NCBI GenBank assembly: GCA_039986595.1
Contig: JBDWQJ010000005.1
Coordinates: forward strand, 372,001 to 436,000
Direction: 5' to 3'
Source: Lentilitoribacter sp039986595
Lineage (GTDB): Bacteria > Pseudomonadota > Alphaproteobacteria > Rhizobiales > Rhizobiaceae
Length of the DNA stretch: 64,000 bases
In this document: positions 15,854-24,302 of the stretch, piece by piece
Layout: each line of letters starts with the position of its first letter
Numbering within the stretch: position 1 is the stretch's first letter
Notes under the pieces: generated by a model
What the model was told of the DNA's origin: nothing
Databases searched by the model: none
The model's input: the letters and a program-made list of their open reading frames with translations, nothing else
Translations under genes and position numbers: made by a program

Positions 15854-16948
15854 ATGCAGGGAATTCCTGGCGCAGCGGTCAGATTTGAACGCGTCCAGAA
15901 AAGTTACGATGGGGAAAATCTCGTCGTAAAAGATCTAAACCTTGATATCGCCCCAGGCGAGTTCTTGACGATGCTTGGACCGTCAGGATCTGGAAAAACA
16001 ACTTGTCTTATGATGTTGGCTGGATTTGAGCCCGCAACAAATGGCGAAATTTATCTAAATGATCGGCCAATTAACAATGTCCCGCCATTTAAGCGTGGAA
16101 TCGGAATGGTTTTTCAAAACTATGCCCTCTTCCCGCATATGAGTGTGGCAGAAAACTTGGCATTTCCTTTGCAAATCAGAAAGATGAGCAAAGCAGATCA
16201 AGAAGCTAAAGTTAAGCACGCACTTGAGATGGTGGAATTGTCTGAATTTGGCAATCGTCGTCCTGCGCAGCTATCTGGTGGTCAACAACAACGTGTAGCT
16301 GTCGCGAGAGCGCTCGTGTTTGATCCAGAATTGATCTTGATGGATGAGCCTTTGGGCGCGTTGGACAAGCAATTGCGCGAGCAAATGCAATATGAAATCA
16401 AGCACATTCACGAAAATCTTGGTGTAACAATTGTCTACGTCACGCACGATCAAACAGAAGCTTTGACAATGTCAGACAGAGTTGCTGTGTTTAATGATGG
16501 TGTGATCCAGCAATTATCGCCACCGGATGTGCTTTACGAAACACCACACAATTCTTTTGTTGCCCAATTTATCGGTGAGAACAACAAGCTGACAGGAACC
16601 ATTGCCTCGAAAGATGGCAGCGCCTGTGAAGTTAAACTTTCCGATGGTACAATACTCAAAGCTGATGCTGTTAACATTGGTGCTGTGGGCGACAAAACTA
16701 CGCTATCACTTCGTCCAGAACGTATTGAAATTTATAACAATGCCGACTTGGACAATTTGATTGAGGGCACGATCAAGGAAATATTATACCTTGGCGACCA
16801 CTTGCGGGTTGTCATGGATGTCGCTGGAAATGACGAATTTATTGTAAAAGTTCGGAATAAAGCGAGCGGCTGGGATATTTCCGAAGGTCAAAAAATAAAA
16901 ATTGGATGGTCTGCTGAAGATTGCAAAGCTTTGGATGCAGTGGTCTAA
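15854..16948 (+). CDS. Polyamine-type ABC importer, ATP-binding protein (PotA-like)
   Basis: Cytoplasmic ATPase that powers import of a polyamine-like cation. Walker A is GPSGSGKTT (42-50), the Q-loop FQNYALFPHMS is near 87, the ABC signature is LSGGQQQR (140-147), and Walker B MDEPLGALD ends at 171 with the switch histidine in VTHDQTEA. The C-terminal TOBE domain (about 280-360) is typical of the PotA/FbpC group. First of four transporter genes in the order ATPase, binding protein, permease, permease. The ribosome site (GGGATAC) is weak. Putrescine, spermidine or a related amine is likely; the ligand is not determined. Confidence 0.9.
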   Translation: MQGIPGAAVRFERVQKSYDGENLVVKDLNLDIAPGEFLTMLGPSGSGKTTCLMMLAGFEPATNGEIYLNDRPINNVPPFKRGIGMVFQNYALFPHMSVAENLAFPLQIRKMSKADQEAKVKHALEMVELSEFGNRRPAQLSGGQQQRVAVARALVFDPELILMDEPLGALDKQLREQMQYEIKHIHENLGVTIVYVTHDQTEALTMSDRVAVFNDGVIQQLSPPDVLYETPHNSFVAQFIGENNKLTGTIASKDGSACEVKLSDGTILKADAVNIGAVGDKTTLSLRPERIEIYNNADLDNLIEGTIKEILYLGDHLRVVMDVAGNDEFIVKVRNKASGWDISEGQKIKIGWSAEDCKALDAVV

Positions 16949-16997
16949 TTTTTTTACAACTAAAACACAAACTCATGAACATACTTGGGAGAGTAAA

Positions 16998-18080
16998 ATG
17001 AAAATCAAACACTTCTTAGCAACATCAGCTTTAACAGCTGGATTGGCGCTTTCAGCGTCTGCACAAGCCAACGAGATTACAGTTGTATCTTGGGGTGGTG
17101 CTTACACAAAAAGTCAGGTTGAAGCCTATCACAAGCCATGGGTTGAAAAGACTGGCAACAAAATCGTTTCAGAAGACTACAATGGCGGCATCGCTGAGAT
17201 CAAAGCTCAGGTTGAAGCTGGTAATGTAACGTGGGACATCGTTGACGTTGAATTGTCAGACGCTGTTCGCGCATGTGATGAAGGCCTTTTAGAAACAATC
17301 GATGCTTCTACTTTGCCTGCAGGCGCTGATGGTACTCCTGCTCAGCAAGATTTCATCGAAGGCACGCTTCACGAATGTGCTGTTGCCAACATCGTTTGGA
17401 CAACAATCTTTGCGTATGACAAATCAAAAATCGCAGACGGCCCGAAAGTTATGGCTGATTTCTTCGATCTTGAAAAATTCCCAGGCAAACGCGGCCTTCG
17501 TAAAGGTGCGAAAATCAATCTTGAATTCGCTCTAATTGCTGATGGTGTTGCTGCTGCTGACGTTTATGACATCATGGACACACCAGAAGGTATCGACCGC
17601 GCATTTGCAAAACTTGATACAATTAAAGATCAGGTTGTTTGGTGGGAAGCTGGTGCACAGCCGCCACAATTGCTAGCTGATGGCGAAGTTGCAATGACAA
17701 CTGCTTATAACGGCCGTATCTTCAACGCAGTTGCTGGCGAAGACAAACCATTCGAAATCGTTTGGGATGGTCACATCTGGGATCTTGATCTTTGGGTAAT
17801 TCCAAAAGGTACACCAAACAAAGAACTTGCAATGGACTTCCTTGCGTTCTCAACATCTACTGAGCAATTGGCAAACCAAGCTTCATATATCTCATATGGT
17901 CCAGCTCGTAAGTCATCTGCACCGCTTGTTGGTAAGTTCTACAACAAAGACATCGATATGGGTCCTCAGATGCCAACAGCGCCTGAAAACCTAACAAATG
18001 CAACTCAGAACAACTTTGATTTCTGGGCTGATAATGCTGACCAGTTGAACGAGCGTTTCAACGCTTGGCTAACTAACTAA
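16998..18080 (+). CDS. Polyamine-type ABC importer, periplasmic binding protein
   Basis: Extracytoplasmic binding protein (family 1, PotD/PotF-like) that captures the substrate and delivers it to the two permeases. A Sec signal peptide covers about residues 1-24 (KIK, a hydrophobic stretch, then ASA-QA-NE). The mature protein opens with ITVVSWGGAYTKSQ, typical of the spermidine/putrescine class. The start at 16998 is fixed by GGGAGAG just upstream; a longer open frame begins inside the ATPase gene and would spoil the signal peptide. A stable stem-loop follows the stop, so this message is probably made in excess over the permeases. Confidence 0.92.
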   Translation: MKIKHFLATSALTAGLALSASAQANEITVVSWGGAYTKSQVEAYHKPWVEKTGNKIVSEDYNGGIAEIKAQVEAGNVTWDIVDVELSDAVRACDEGLLETIDASTLPAGADGTPAQQDFIEGTLHECAVANIVWTTIFAYDKSKIADGPKVMADFFDLEKFPGKRGLRKGAKINLEFALIADGVAAADVYDIMDTPEGIDRAFAKLDTIKDQVVWWEAGAQPPQLLADGEVAMTTAYNGRIFNAVAGEDKPFEIVWDGHIWDLDLWVIPKGTPNKELAMDFLAFSTSTEQLANQASYISYGPARKSSAPLVGKFYNKDIDMGPQMPTAPENLTNATQNNFDFWADNADQLNERFNAWLTN

Positions 18081-18091
18081 TATTATCGATG

Positions 18092-18120
18092 AGCGCGGAA
18101 GCTAAAACTTCCGCGCTTTC
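18092..18120 (+). terminator. Stem-loop after the binding-protein gene (attenuator/mRNA stabiliser)
   Basis: AGCGCGGAAG and CTTCCGCGCT form a perfect 10-bp stem around CTAAAA, 11 bases after the stop, followed only by TTC. With no long T tract it probably stops part of the transcripts and protects the binding-protein mRNA, a common arrangement in ABC importer operons. Confidence 0.75.
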
Positions 18121-18149
18121 AATCACTTAAAAGATAGTTTTGAATCAGT

Positions 18150-19427
18150 ATGCAAGATAGCTCAACCACGACACCTGAAACTCTAGTGACCGCAGATGGC
18201 GTGCCGCTAAAACAAAAACTGATTCAGTCTACGCGTCGCGCTAGATGGCGCGCATTATTGCTGACATTACCGCTTGTCATTTTTGTTCTCGTCAGTTTCA
18301 TTTTCCCAATTGGGCAAATGTTACTTCGTTCCGTCAACAATGACACCGCTTCCAGCGTCCTACCAAATTTTACCATCGCTATTAAGGATTGGGACGAGCA
18401 AGGATTGCCGCCTGAACAAACAATCAAATTGTTTGTTCTTGATATGCAAGAAGCGCGTGAAAAACGCGAAATCGGCAAAACCGTTGGTAACTTGGCAACA
18501 CGTATCAACTACGAAATTCCCGGTAGCCGCAGCTTGTTTACATCCTCTTCCCGTAAACTTGCCAGGGTCACTGAAGGTCCCTACACAGAAGCTCTTTTAG
18601 AGATTAGCGAAAAGTGGGATAACCCGGTTCTTTGGCGCAGCTTAAAGCGCGCGACAAGTGACTTCACACCATATTTCTATATGGCCGCTCTTGATTTAAA
18701 ATACGATGATGAAGGCAATATCACAGAAGCTGATGAGCTTTATCAGATCTATGTATCAAACTTCTTCAAGACCTTAAGATTGTCAGCGACGATCACGTTC
18801 ATATGTTTGCTATTGGCATTCCCCGTATCTTACTTGCTGTCGACACTACCGCTTAAAACATCCAACCTGTTGATGATCTTAGTACTGCTTCCATTTTGGA
18901 CATCGCTACTTGTGCGCACGACCGCTTGGATCGCTATCTTGCAAACCGAAGGTATCATCAATGACATATTGGTGTTCATCGGACTGGTGGGCGATGATGG
19001 CCGCGTACAAATGATTTACAACCAAACTGGGACGATCATAGCCATGGTGCATATCTTGCTACCATTTATGATTTTGCCATTGTTCTCCGTGATGAAAACA
19101 ATTCCGCCAAGCTATATGCGTGCTGCAAGCTCAATGGGGGCAAAAACTTTCACTGCATTCAGACGCGTTTATTTCCCGCTGACACTCCCGGGCATAGCCG
19201 CTGGGACGCTTCTCGTGTTTATTTTGGCAATTGGATATTACATCACCCCTGCCCTTGTCGGCGGTGAAGATGGTCTGCTCATCTCAAACTTGATTGCTTA
19301 CCACATTCAAAAATCGCTCAACTGGAGCTTGGGTGCAGCCCTTGGTTCACTGTTGCTTGTAATCGTTCTTGTTCTTTATTGGCTCTACAATAAGATTGTG
19401 GGCATTGAGAAATTGAGTTTTGGATAG
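18150..19427 (+). CDS. Polyamine-type ABC importer, permease (PotB-like)
   Basis: Inner-membrane permease of 425 residues. One membrane segment lies at about 34-56. A long, mostly polar region of about 145 residues (about 57-200) follows, probably periplasmic. Five further hydrophobic segments start near FFKTLRLSATITFI. The EAA loop that contacts the ATPase is visible as AASSMGAKTFTAFRRVYFPLTLPG. The big first loop is longer than in E. coli PotB (275 residues) but is seen in a known long subgroup. The next permease gene begins just after its stop, so the pair is coupled. Confidence 0.88.
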   Translation: MQDSSTTTPETLVTADGVPLKQKLIQSTRRARWRALLLTLPLVIFVLVSFIFPIGQMLLRSVNNDTASSVLPNFTIAIKDWDEQGLPPEQTIKLFVLDMQEAREKREIGKTVGNLATRINYEIPGSRSLFTSSSRKLARVTEGPYTEALLEISEKWDNPVLWRSLKRATSDFTPYFYMAALDLKYDDEGNITEADELYQIYVSNFFKTLRLSATITFICLLLAFPVSYLLSTLPLKTSNLLMILVLLPFWTSLLVRTTAWIAILQTEGIINDILVFIGLVGDDGRVQMIYNQTGTIIAMVHILLPFMILPLFSVMKTIPPSYMRAASSMGAKTFTAFRRVYFPLTLPGIAAGTLLVFILAIGYYITPALVGGEDGLLISNLIAYHIQKSLNWSLGAALGSLLLVIVLVLYWLYNKIVGIEKLSFG

Positions 19428-19437
19428 GAATGTGACA

Positions 19438-20472
19438 ATGACAAAACTTCAAACTGGCTATATTATATTTGCAGTACTGACGGCACTCGTGTTTTTATCG
19501 ACTAGTTCGGTTAGCGTCACGCTAGGCTTCCTGTTCTTGTTTGGAACACCGCTGTTTTTCATGAAAGCGTTGCCTGCATACGCAACTCATTTGAACTATT
19601 TCAACAAATATATTTTCCTGCTGATTTGCACGTTTATTTTTGTTTTCCTAATAACGCCTATCCTGATCATTATGCCGCTTTCGTTTAATGCGGAGCCATA
19701 TTTTACCTTTACAGAAGGCATGCTAACTTTTGATAGCGCCGCTTATTCATTCCGCTGGTATCAAGATATATTCTTCAATGGCATGTTTGATCCAGCAGCA
19801 ACAGGTGTCGCTTGGTGGAGTGATATGTGGGAAAACTCACAATGGGTTCGCTCAACACGTAACTCATTCTTTATTGCCATCTGCGCAACTTTGCTTGCCA
19901 CGGGTCTTGGTACACTAGCTGCCCTTGGTCTATCTCGCGCAGAAATGCCTTATCGTGCTGCTATCACTAGCTTGCTTATTTCACCGATGATCGTTCCTTT
20001 GGTGATCACAGCAACAGGCATGTTCTTTTTCTATTCTGATGTTGGTTTAGCCAAAACATATCTTGGCGTGATATTAGCCCACACGACCCTTGGTATCCCA
20101 TTTGTTATCATCACAGTGACAGCCACCCTGTCAGGTTTTGATCGCTCGCTCATTCGAGCTGCTGAAAACTTGGGTGCTGATGGTTGGACGACATTCCGCA
20201 AAGTCATCATGCCACTGATTTTGCCTGGCATGATATCAGGTGCACTCTTTGCCTTCATCACATCATTTGATGAAGTGGTGGCAGTGCTGTTTATTGCAGA
20301 TGTGGAACAGCGCACAATTCCGCGCCAGATGTTCTCAGGTATTCGTGAGCAAATCTCACCAACAATCCTAGCGGTTGCAACAGTCATGGTGATCTTGTCG
20401 ATTATCCTACTGGGTGTGCTTGAGCTTCTAAGACGCAGAACAGAGCGTCTTCGCGGTGTCACACCAGCATAA
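19438..20472 (+). CDS. Polyamine-type ABC importer, permease (PotC-like)
   Basis: Second membrane subunit, 344 residues. The first 60 residues are hydrophobic and give two extra N-terminal helices compared with PotC of E. coli. The core then shows about six segments and the EAA loop AAENLGADGWTTFRKVIMPLILPG. The start is the ATG at 19438, ten bases after the upstream stop with AGGA before it; an in-frame TTG at 19420 overlaps potB and has no ribosome site. It ends the transporter operon and converges with the SDR gene 25 bases away. Confidence 0.88.
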   Translation: MTKLQTGYIIFAVLTALVFLSTSSVSVTLGFLFLFGTPLFFMKALPAYATHLNYFNKYIFLLICTFIFVFLITPILIIMPLSFNAEPYFTFTEGMLTFDSAAYSFRWYQDIFFNGMFDPAATGVAWWSDMWENSQWVRSTRNSFFIAICATLLATGLGTLAALGLSRAEMPYRAAITSLLISPMIVPLVITATGMFFFYSDVGLAKTYLGVILAHTTLGIPFVIITVTATLSGFDRSLIRAAENLGADGWTTFRKVIMPLILPGMISGALFAFITSFDEVVAVLFIADVEQRTIPRQMFSGIREQISPTILAVATVMVILSIILLGVLELLRRRTERLRGVTPA

Positions 20473-20497
20473 TATATAGCTCTTAAGCCCTACGAGA

Positions 20498-21286
20498 CTA
20501 AAGGTGCTGACCACCATTGATGTGGATTTCAGCACCATTTACATATGATGATTTCTCACCGCAAAGAAAGCTGACAACTTCAGCTACTTCTTCGGGGCTA
20601 CCAAGGCGCTGCATGGGCACTTCCTGCATCACCATCTCATCGGTCCCCGGGGATAATATTGAAGTTTCAATTTCACCTGGGGCGACGGCATTCACCCGAA
20701 TACCTGTATTGGCATAATCAGATGCTAACTCTCGCGTTAATGCAGATAATGCAGCTTTTGATGTCGCATAAGCAGCACCGGCAAACGGGTGCGTTTTAGT
20801 CCCCGCAATCGATGTAACATTAACAATTGAACCTTTGGCTTTTTTCAACGGCTCAAGTAATTCACGACAAAGAGATAATGGCGCAATAAAATTGACCATA
20901 TGAACACGTAACATGGTTTCCACACTTGTTTGAGATGCGCTCAACCGCTCGCCATTTTCAGCCTTTGGAGAAATTCCCGCATTGTTCACCAGCGCATTTA
21001 ATCCACGACCATCTAATCTTTCATGCAATTCACCCATCGCTTTAGCAACAGATTTAGGGTCTTCTAAATCAACCTCAATATGTTTAACGATCCCTTCCGC
21101 CCAAGGGCAGACTTTGGAAAAAGGTGTTCTGGCTAGGGTGAAGACCTCCCAGCCAGAATTATGAAATTTTCGAACAATGGAATGCCCTATCCCGCGGCTG
21201 GCGCCTGTAACCGCAACAATGGGTGCAGTTTCTGGGGTTTTGTGCCCACTGACAGGACAAGTTTGTGGCTGATCATTATCTGTCAT
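20498..21286 (-). CDS. SDR-family oxidoreductase
   Basis: Classical short-chain dehydrogenase/reductase of 262 residues, NAD(P)-dependent. It has the TGASRGIGH cofactor loop near residue 32, NNAGIS near 114, a catalytic serine in NVTSIAG and the YATSKAAL active-site pair near 180. A polar extension of about 25 residues containing two cysteines (CPVSGHKTP) precedes the Rossmann fold, which is unusual. The substrate is unknown. The gene faces the transporter operon and diverges from fpr across a 385-base gap containing an FNR/FixK-like box. Confidence 0.85.
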   Translation of the reverse strand: MTDNDQPQTCPVSGHKTPETAPIVAVTGASRGIGHSIVRKFHNSGWEVFTLARTPFSKVCPWAEGIVKHIEVDLEDPKSVAKAMGELHERLDGRGLNALVNNAGISPKAENGERLSASQTSVETMLRVHMVNFIAPLSLCRELLEPLKKAKGSIVNVTSIAGTKTHPFAGAAYATSKAALSALTRELASDYANTGIRVNAVAPGEIETSILSPGTDEMVMQEVPMQRLGSPEEVAEVVSFLCGEKSSYVNGAEIHINGGQHL

Positions 21287-21671
21287 TTAATAAATCTCTA
21301 TTTTGTGATTGTGGCTGCTTATTGCTAGATAAGCTTATCTATGAATAAAGCATATAAACTAGACAAAAAGAATCCTAATATTGAAATTAATTGATTTAGC
21401 TCAAAGTCGTCCTCACCATAACCTGACTATAATCAAAACCAGTTCAACGGATGGTATTTTGCTTTCGAACTTATATGGGGTTTTATCAAGTACGATCATA
21501 TTTCAAATGAAAAACAGTCAAACATTCTAACAAATCAAAATCGGTTAGAACATTTAATCTGTTAATTTGATGAAATCACGTGTAGAACACAGATTAGATA
21601 ATTCATTTGTATGCTAACGATTTTTGCTTTATCATACGAATACACAACTTCTATTACTTATGGAGACGCCA
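21287..21671. other. Intergenic region between the SDR and fpr genes
   Basis: This 385-base AT-rich gap carries the divergent promoters of the SDR gene and fpr. I see one FNR/FixK-like site at 21391-21404 and an imperfect repeat (TTTGTATG ... CATACGAA) near 21607-21641. No plausible gene or RNA was found. Confidence 0.6.
21391..21404. promoter_or_regulatory. FNR/FixK-like box (TTGA-N6-TCAA)
   Basis: TTGATTTAGCTCAA keeps the invariant TTGA-N6-TCAA core and differs from the ideal TTGAT-N4-ATCAA at one base. It lies 105 bases upstream of the SDR start and 268 upstream of fpr, so either could be its target. Confidence 0.45.
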
Positions 21672-22493
21672 TTGTCCGCTTTAGAAACAGCACAAACGCC
21701 AAATAGTGATGAGTTTCCATTACCAAAAGCTACATTTGCTGAAAAAGTCATTTCAGTTGAGCATTATACTGATCGACTGTTTAAGTTCCGCATCACTCGC
21801 CCTGCAAGCTTCCGCTTCAGATCAGGTGAATTTGTAATGATTGGATTGCCGTCAGAAGGTAAGCCACTATTCCGTGCTTATTCTATTGCAAGCCCATCTT
21901 GGGATGAAGAAATCGAGTTCTTTTCCATCAAGGTACCAGGTGGTCCGTTGACCGAACACTTGCAGAAAATTCAGCCGGGCGACACCATTTGGATGCGTCA
22001 GAAATCAACTGGTACATTGGTGATGGATGCGCTTACGCCTGCTAAAAATCTATACATGGTTTCAACAGGCACAGGTATCGCGCCTTTTGCATCTGTGATG
22101 CGCGATCCAGAAGCTTATGAAAACTTTGAAAAAGTGATCCTCACACACACAACTCGGGACGTAGCAGAGCTAAAATATGGCACTGATACTGTTGCACTGA
22201 CTAAAGAAGATTTGTTGGTGGGTGAAGAAGCCACAGAAAAACTAATCCATTTTGCGACAACAACGCGTGAGAATAGCGATCAAATGGGCCGTATCACAAA
22301 TCTTATTGAAGATGGCACATTGGCAAAAGCCGTAGGCCTGCCTGATCTTAATCCAGAAACAGATCGCGTGATGATTTGTGGTTCAATGGCCATGATCAAT
22401 GATCTAAAGGTTCTGCTTGAAGCTCGTGGTTTTGAAGAAGGCGCAAACAGCAAGCCTGCTGATTTTGTGATCGAACGCGCATTCGTTGACTAA
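21672..22493 (+). CDS. fpr: Ferredoxin--NADP+ reductase
   Basis: Flavoprotein moving electrons between NADPH and ferredoxin or flavodoxin in the cytoplasm. It shows the FAD motif RAYSIASP, the VPGGPLTEHL segment, the NADP-binding GTGIAPFASVMRDP region and the C-terminal VERAFVD-type ending (here IERAFVD) of bacterial subclass I Fpr. I choose the TTG at 21672 as start because GGAG lies exactly six bases upstream; this gives 273 residues. An ATG at 21660 is in frame but overlaps that ribosome site. It ends at a terminator shared with the converging CobW gene. Confidence 0.9.
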   Translation: MSALETAQTPNSDEFPLPKATFAEKVISVEHYTDRLFKFRITRPASFRFRSGEFVMIGLPSEGKPLFRAYSIASPSWDEEIEFFSIKVPGGPLTEHLQKIQPGDTIWMRQKSTGTLVMDALTPAKNLYMVSTGTGIAPFASVMRDPEAYENFEKVILTHTTRDVAELKYGTDTVALTKEDLLVGEEATEKLIHFATTTRENSDQMGRITNLIEDGTLAKAVGLPDLNPETDRVMICGSMAMINDLKVLLEARGFEEGANSKPADFVIERAFVD

Positions 22494-22514
22494 TATTAGG
22501 TTTTGATCAAATTC

Positions 22515-22551
22515 AAACCCGCTTGATAGAGATATTAAGCGGGTTTATTTT
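22515..22551. terminator. Shared convergent terminator, fpr / CobW-type gene
   Basis: AAACCCGCTT and AAGCGGGTTT form a perfect 10-bp stem around a 12-base loop, followed by ATTTTTG on the plus strand. The right arm overlaps the stop codon of the CobW-type gene, so the hairpin mainly serves fpr. Confidence 0.8.
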
Positions 22552-23501
22552 TGCGCTTTGTAAAAACCATCTTCGATAATGTCCTGCGGTAAGTTCCGCC
22601 CGATAAAGACGAGCTGGCTCACTCTTTTCTCATCCTCACCCCAAGGGCGCTGCGCCACCCCTTCAATGAGTTGATGAACGCCTTGCACGACGAACCGTTC
22701 GTCATCCCCGTCAAAACTAATAATACCCTTGGTTCTGAGCATATCCATACCAAAATGCTCTAAAACCCATTGCATCCACATTGAAAACTTCTGCCGATCC
22801 ATTGGTATTTCCGTTTCCAACGAAAAACTTTGAACATCATTATCATGGTGATGATGGTGGTGATGCGATAAAAAGTCAGGATCTTTCACCAAAGTACGAT
22901 CAAGCGCAAAAGCATTCTGCGATAATATCAGATCCAATTCGATATCAGAATTTTTGGTTTCAAATATCTTCGCAATCGGATTGATCGCTCTTAGTTCGTT
23001 TTTTATCGCCTCAACATCATCAACCAAATCTACCTTATTAAGGAGCAAGATATCTGCAAACGCGATCTGTTCTTTTGCTTCGCGAGATGCTTGAAGCTCA
23101 ACGGTGATATGTTTGGCATCAACAACGGTTAAAATAGCATCGAGCTGTGTTTTTGATCTGACAAACTCGTCCTGTAAAAAGGTTTGCGCCACCGGTGCGG
23201 GATCGGCAAGCCCGGTTGTCTCAATGATGATATTATCAATTTTGCGCTTACTTTTGAGCAGATTATCGATGGTTTTGATCAAATCTCCACGCACACTGCA
23301 ACAAATGCAGCCATTGCTCATCTCAAAAATATCTTCATCCGCGCCAACAACCAGCGCACCATCAATGCCGATCTCACCAAATTCATTGACGATAACGGCG
23401 TAATTTTTGTCGTGCTTTTCAGATAATATCCGGTTGAGCAATGTTGTCTTACCGGCGCCGAGATATCCAGTGATCACCGTTACAGGAATTTTATCAGACA
23501 T
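22545..23501 (-). CDS. CobW-type G3E GTPase (probable metallochaperone)
   Basis: G3E-family P-loop GTPase thought to deliver a metal, often zinc, to client proteins. Walker A is GYLGAGKTTLL near residue 12. The metal site CICC is at residues 65-68, the GTP-specificity motif is NKVD, and a run of seven histidines precedes the C-terminal CobW_C domain (about 225-318). It is translationally coupled to the upstream aquaporin gene, whose TGA stop overlaps this ATG by one base. That pairing is unusual. Zinc handling is likely; cobalamin synthesis is not supported, since no cob genes are near. Confidence 0.9.
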   Translation of the reverse strand: MSDKIPVTVITGYLGAGKTTLLNRILSEKHDKNYAVIVNEFGEIGIDGALVVGADEDIFEMSNGCICCSVRGDLIKTIDNLLKSKRKIDNIIIETTGLADPAPVAQTFLQDEFVRSKTQLDAILTVVDAKHITVELQASREAKEQIAFADILLLNKVDLVDDVEAIKNELRAINPIAKIFETKNSDIELDLILSQNAFALDRTLVKDPDFLSHHHHHHHDNDVQSFSLETEIPMDRQKFSMWMQWVLEHFGMDMLRTKGIISFDGDDERFVVQGVHQLIEGVAQRPWGEDEKRVSQLVFIGRNLPQDIIEDGFYKAQK

Positions 23502-24169
23502 CAATTGGACTTCTCATTTAAAATCCATTTGCAAAACAACCATGCGAGAACTGCAAAACCGATTTGTGAGATGATAAATCCTGGCGAATCCACTGGTCTT
23601 ATCCCAGCGAACGTATCTGAAAAACTACGCGCAATAGTCACAGCAGGATTGGCAAAAGATGTAGACGCTGTGAACCAGTAAGCCGCCGTGATATACAACC
23701 CAACGGCCATCGCCACAGCTGCCTGGCGTGCTTTAATGGTCAAAAGTATTGTCAAAACCAAACCAAATGTCGCAACACCTTCAGCAAACCACTGGGCACC
23801 ACCTGCGCGAACTTTTTGCGAAAATTGCATAACATCCAGCTCAAACATTAAGTGAGCAGCCCACACACCCATGATCCCACCGATTATCTGGACCAAAACG
23901 TATAGGATTGATGCTTTTGCAGCAATTTCCCGGCGCAAAAAAAACACCAGCGTAACCGCAGGATTAAAGTGTGCGCCCGAAATTGGACCGAACATTGTAA
24001 TGAGAACAAATAAAATCGCCCCGGTTGGGATCGTATTGCCCAATAGCGCAATGGCGACATTACCACCAGCAAGTTGCTCAGCCATTATGCCAGAGCCAAC
24101 AACAGTCGCCAATAAAAATGCCGTGCCTACCAGCTCAGCGACAAGTTTTTGTGGGTTGGAATATGCCAA
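23501..24169 (-). CDS. MIP-family channel (aquaporin/aquaglyceroporin-like)
   Basis: Inner-membrane channel of 222 residues with six hydrophobic segments and both pore motifs: HFNPAVT (NPA at 69-71) and FANPAVTIAR (NPA at 174-176) with the selectivity-filter arginine at about 180. The second hemichannel motif resembles AqpS-type and other short alphaproteobacterial MIPs rather than E. coli GlpF. Water, glycerol or a small neutral solute such as arsenite are possible substrates. No ars genes are near. It forms a two-gene operon with the CobW-type GTPase. Confidence 0.88.
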   Translation of the reverse strand: MAYSNPQKLVAELVGTAFLLATVVGSGIMAEQLAGGNVAIALLGNTIPTGAILFVLITMFGPISGAHFNPAVTLVFFLRREIAAKASILYVLVQIIGGIMGVWAAHLMFELDVMQFSQKVRAGGAQWFAEGVATFGLVLTILLTIKARQAAVAMAVGLYITAAYWFTASTSFANPAVTIARSFSDTFAGIRPVDSPGFIISQIGFAVLAWLFCKWILNEKSN

Positions 24170-24221
24170 AGTATAATCGCCTCAATTCACGCGTGTCCTG
24201 CATCACACGCATATCAAAAAC

Positions 24222-24254
24222 GATAAGACCCCGCAAACGCCTGATGATCTTATC
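24222..24254 (-). terminator. Possible hemA terminator hairpin
   Basis: On the minus strand GATAAGA pairs with TCTTATC around 19 bases and is followed by GTTTTTGAT, about 50 bases after the hemA stop. The stem is short and the loop long, so this is a weak call. Confidence 0.35.
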
Positions 24255-24302
24255 AACGTTTAAAGGGCCTATGTGAAAGTTTTATGACGTAGGGTTAGTT
24301 GA

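Noticed and set aside
16902..16997. Longer N-terminus of the polyamine-binding protein
   Set aside because: It would overlap the ATPase gene and bury the signal peptide; the ATG at 16998 has a good ribosome site.
22840..22866. Run of histidine codons that could suggest an engineered tag
   Set aside because: It sits inside the CobW-type protein where natural metal-binding His-rich linkers are common; the codons alternate naturally.
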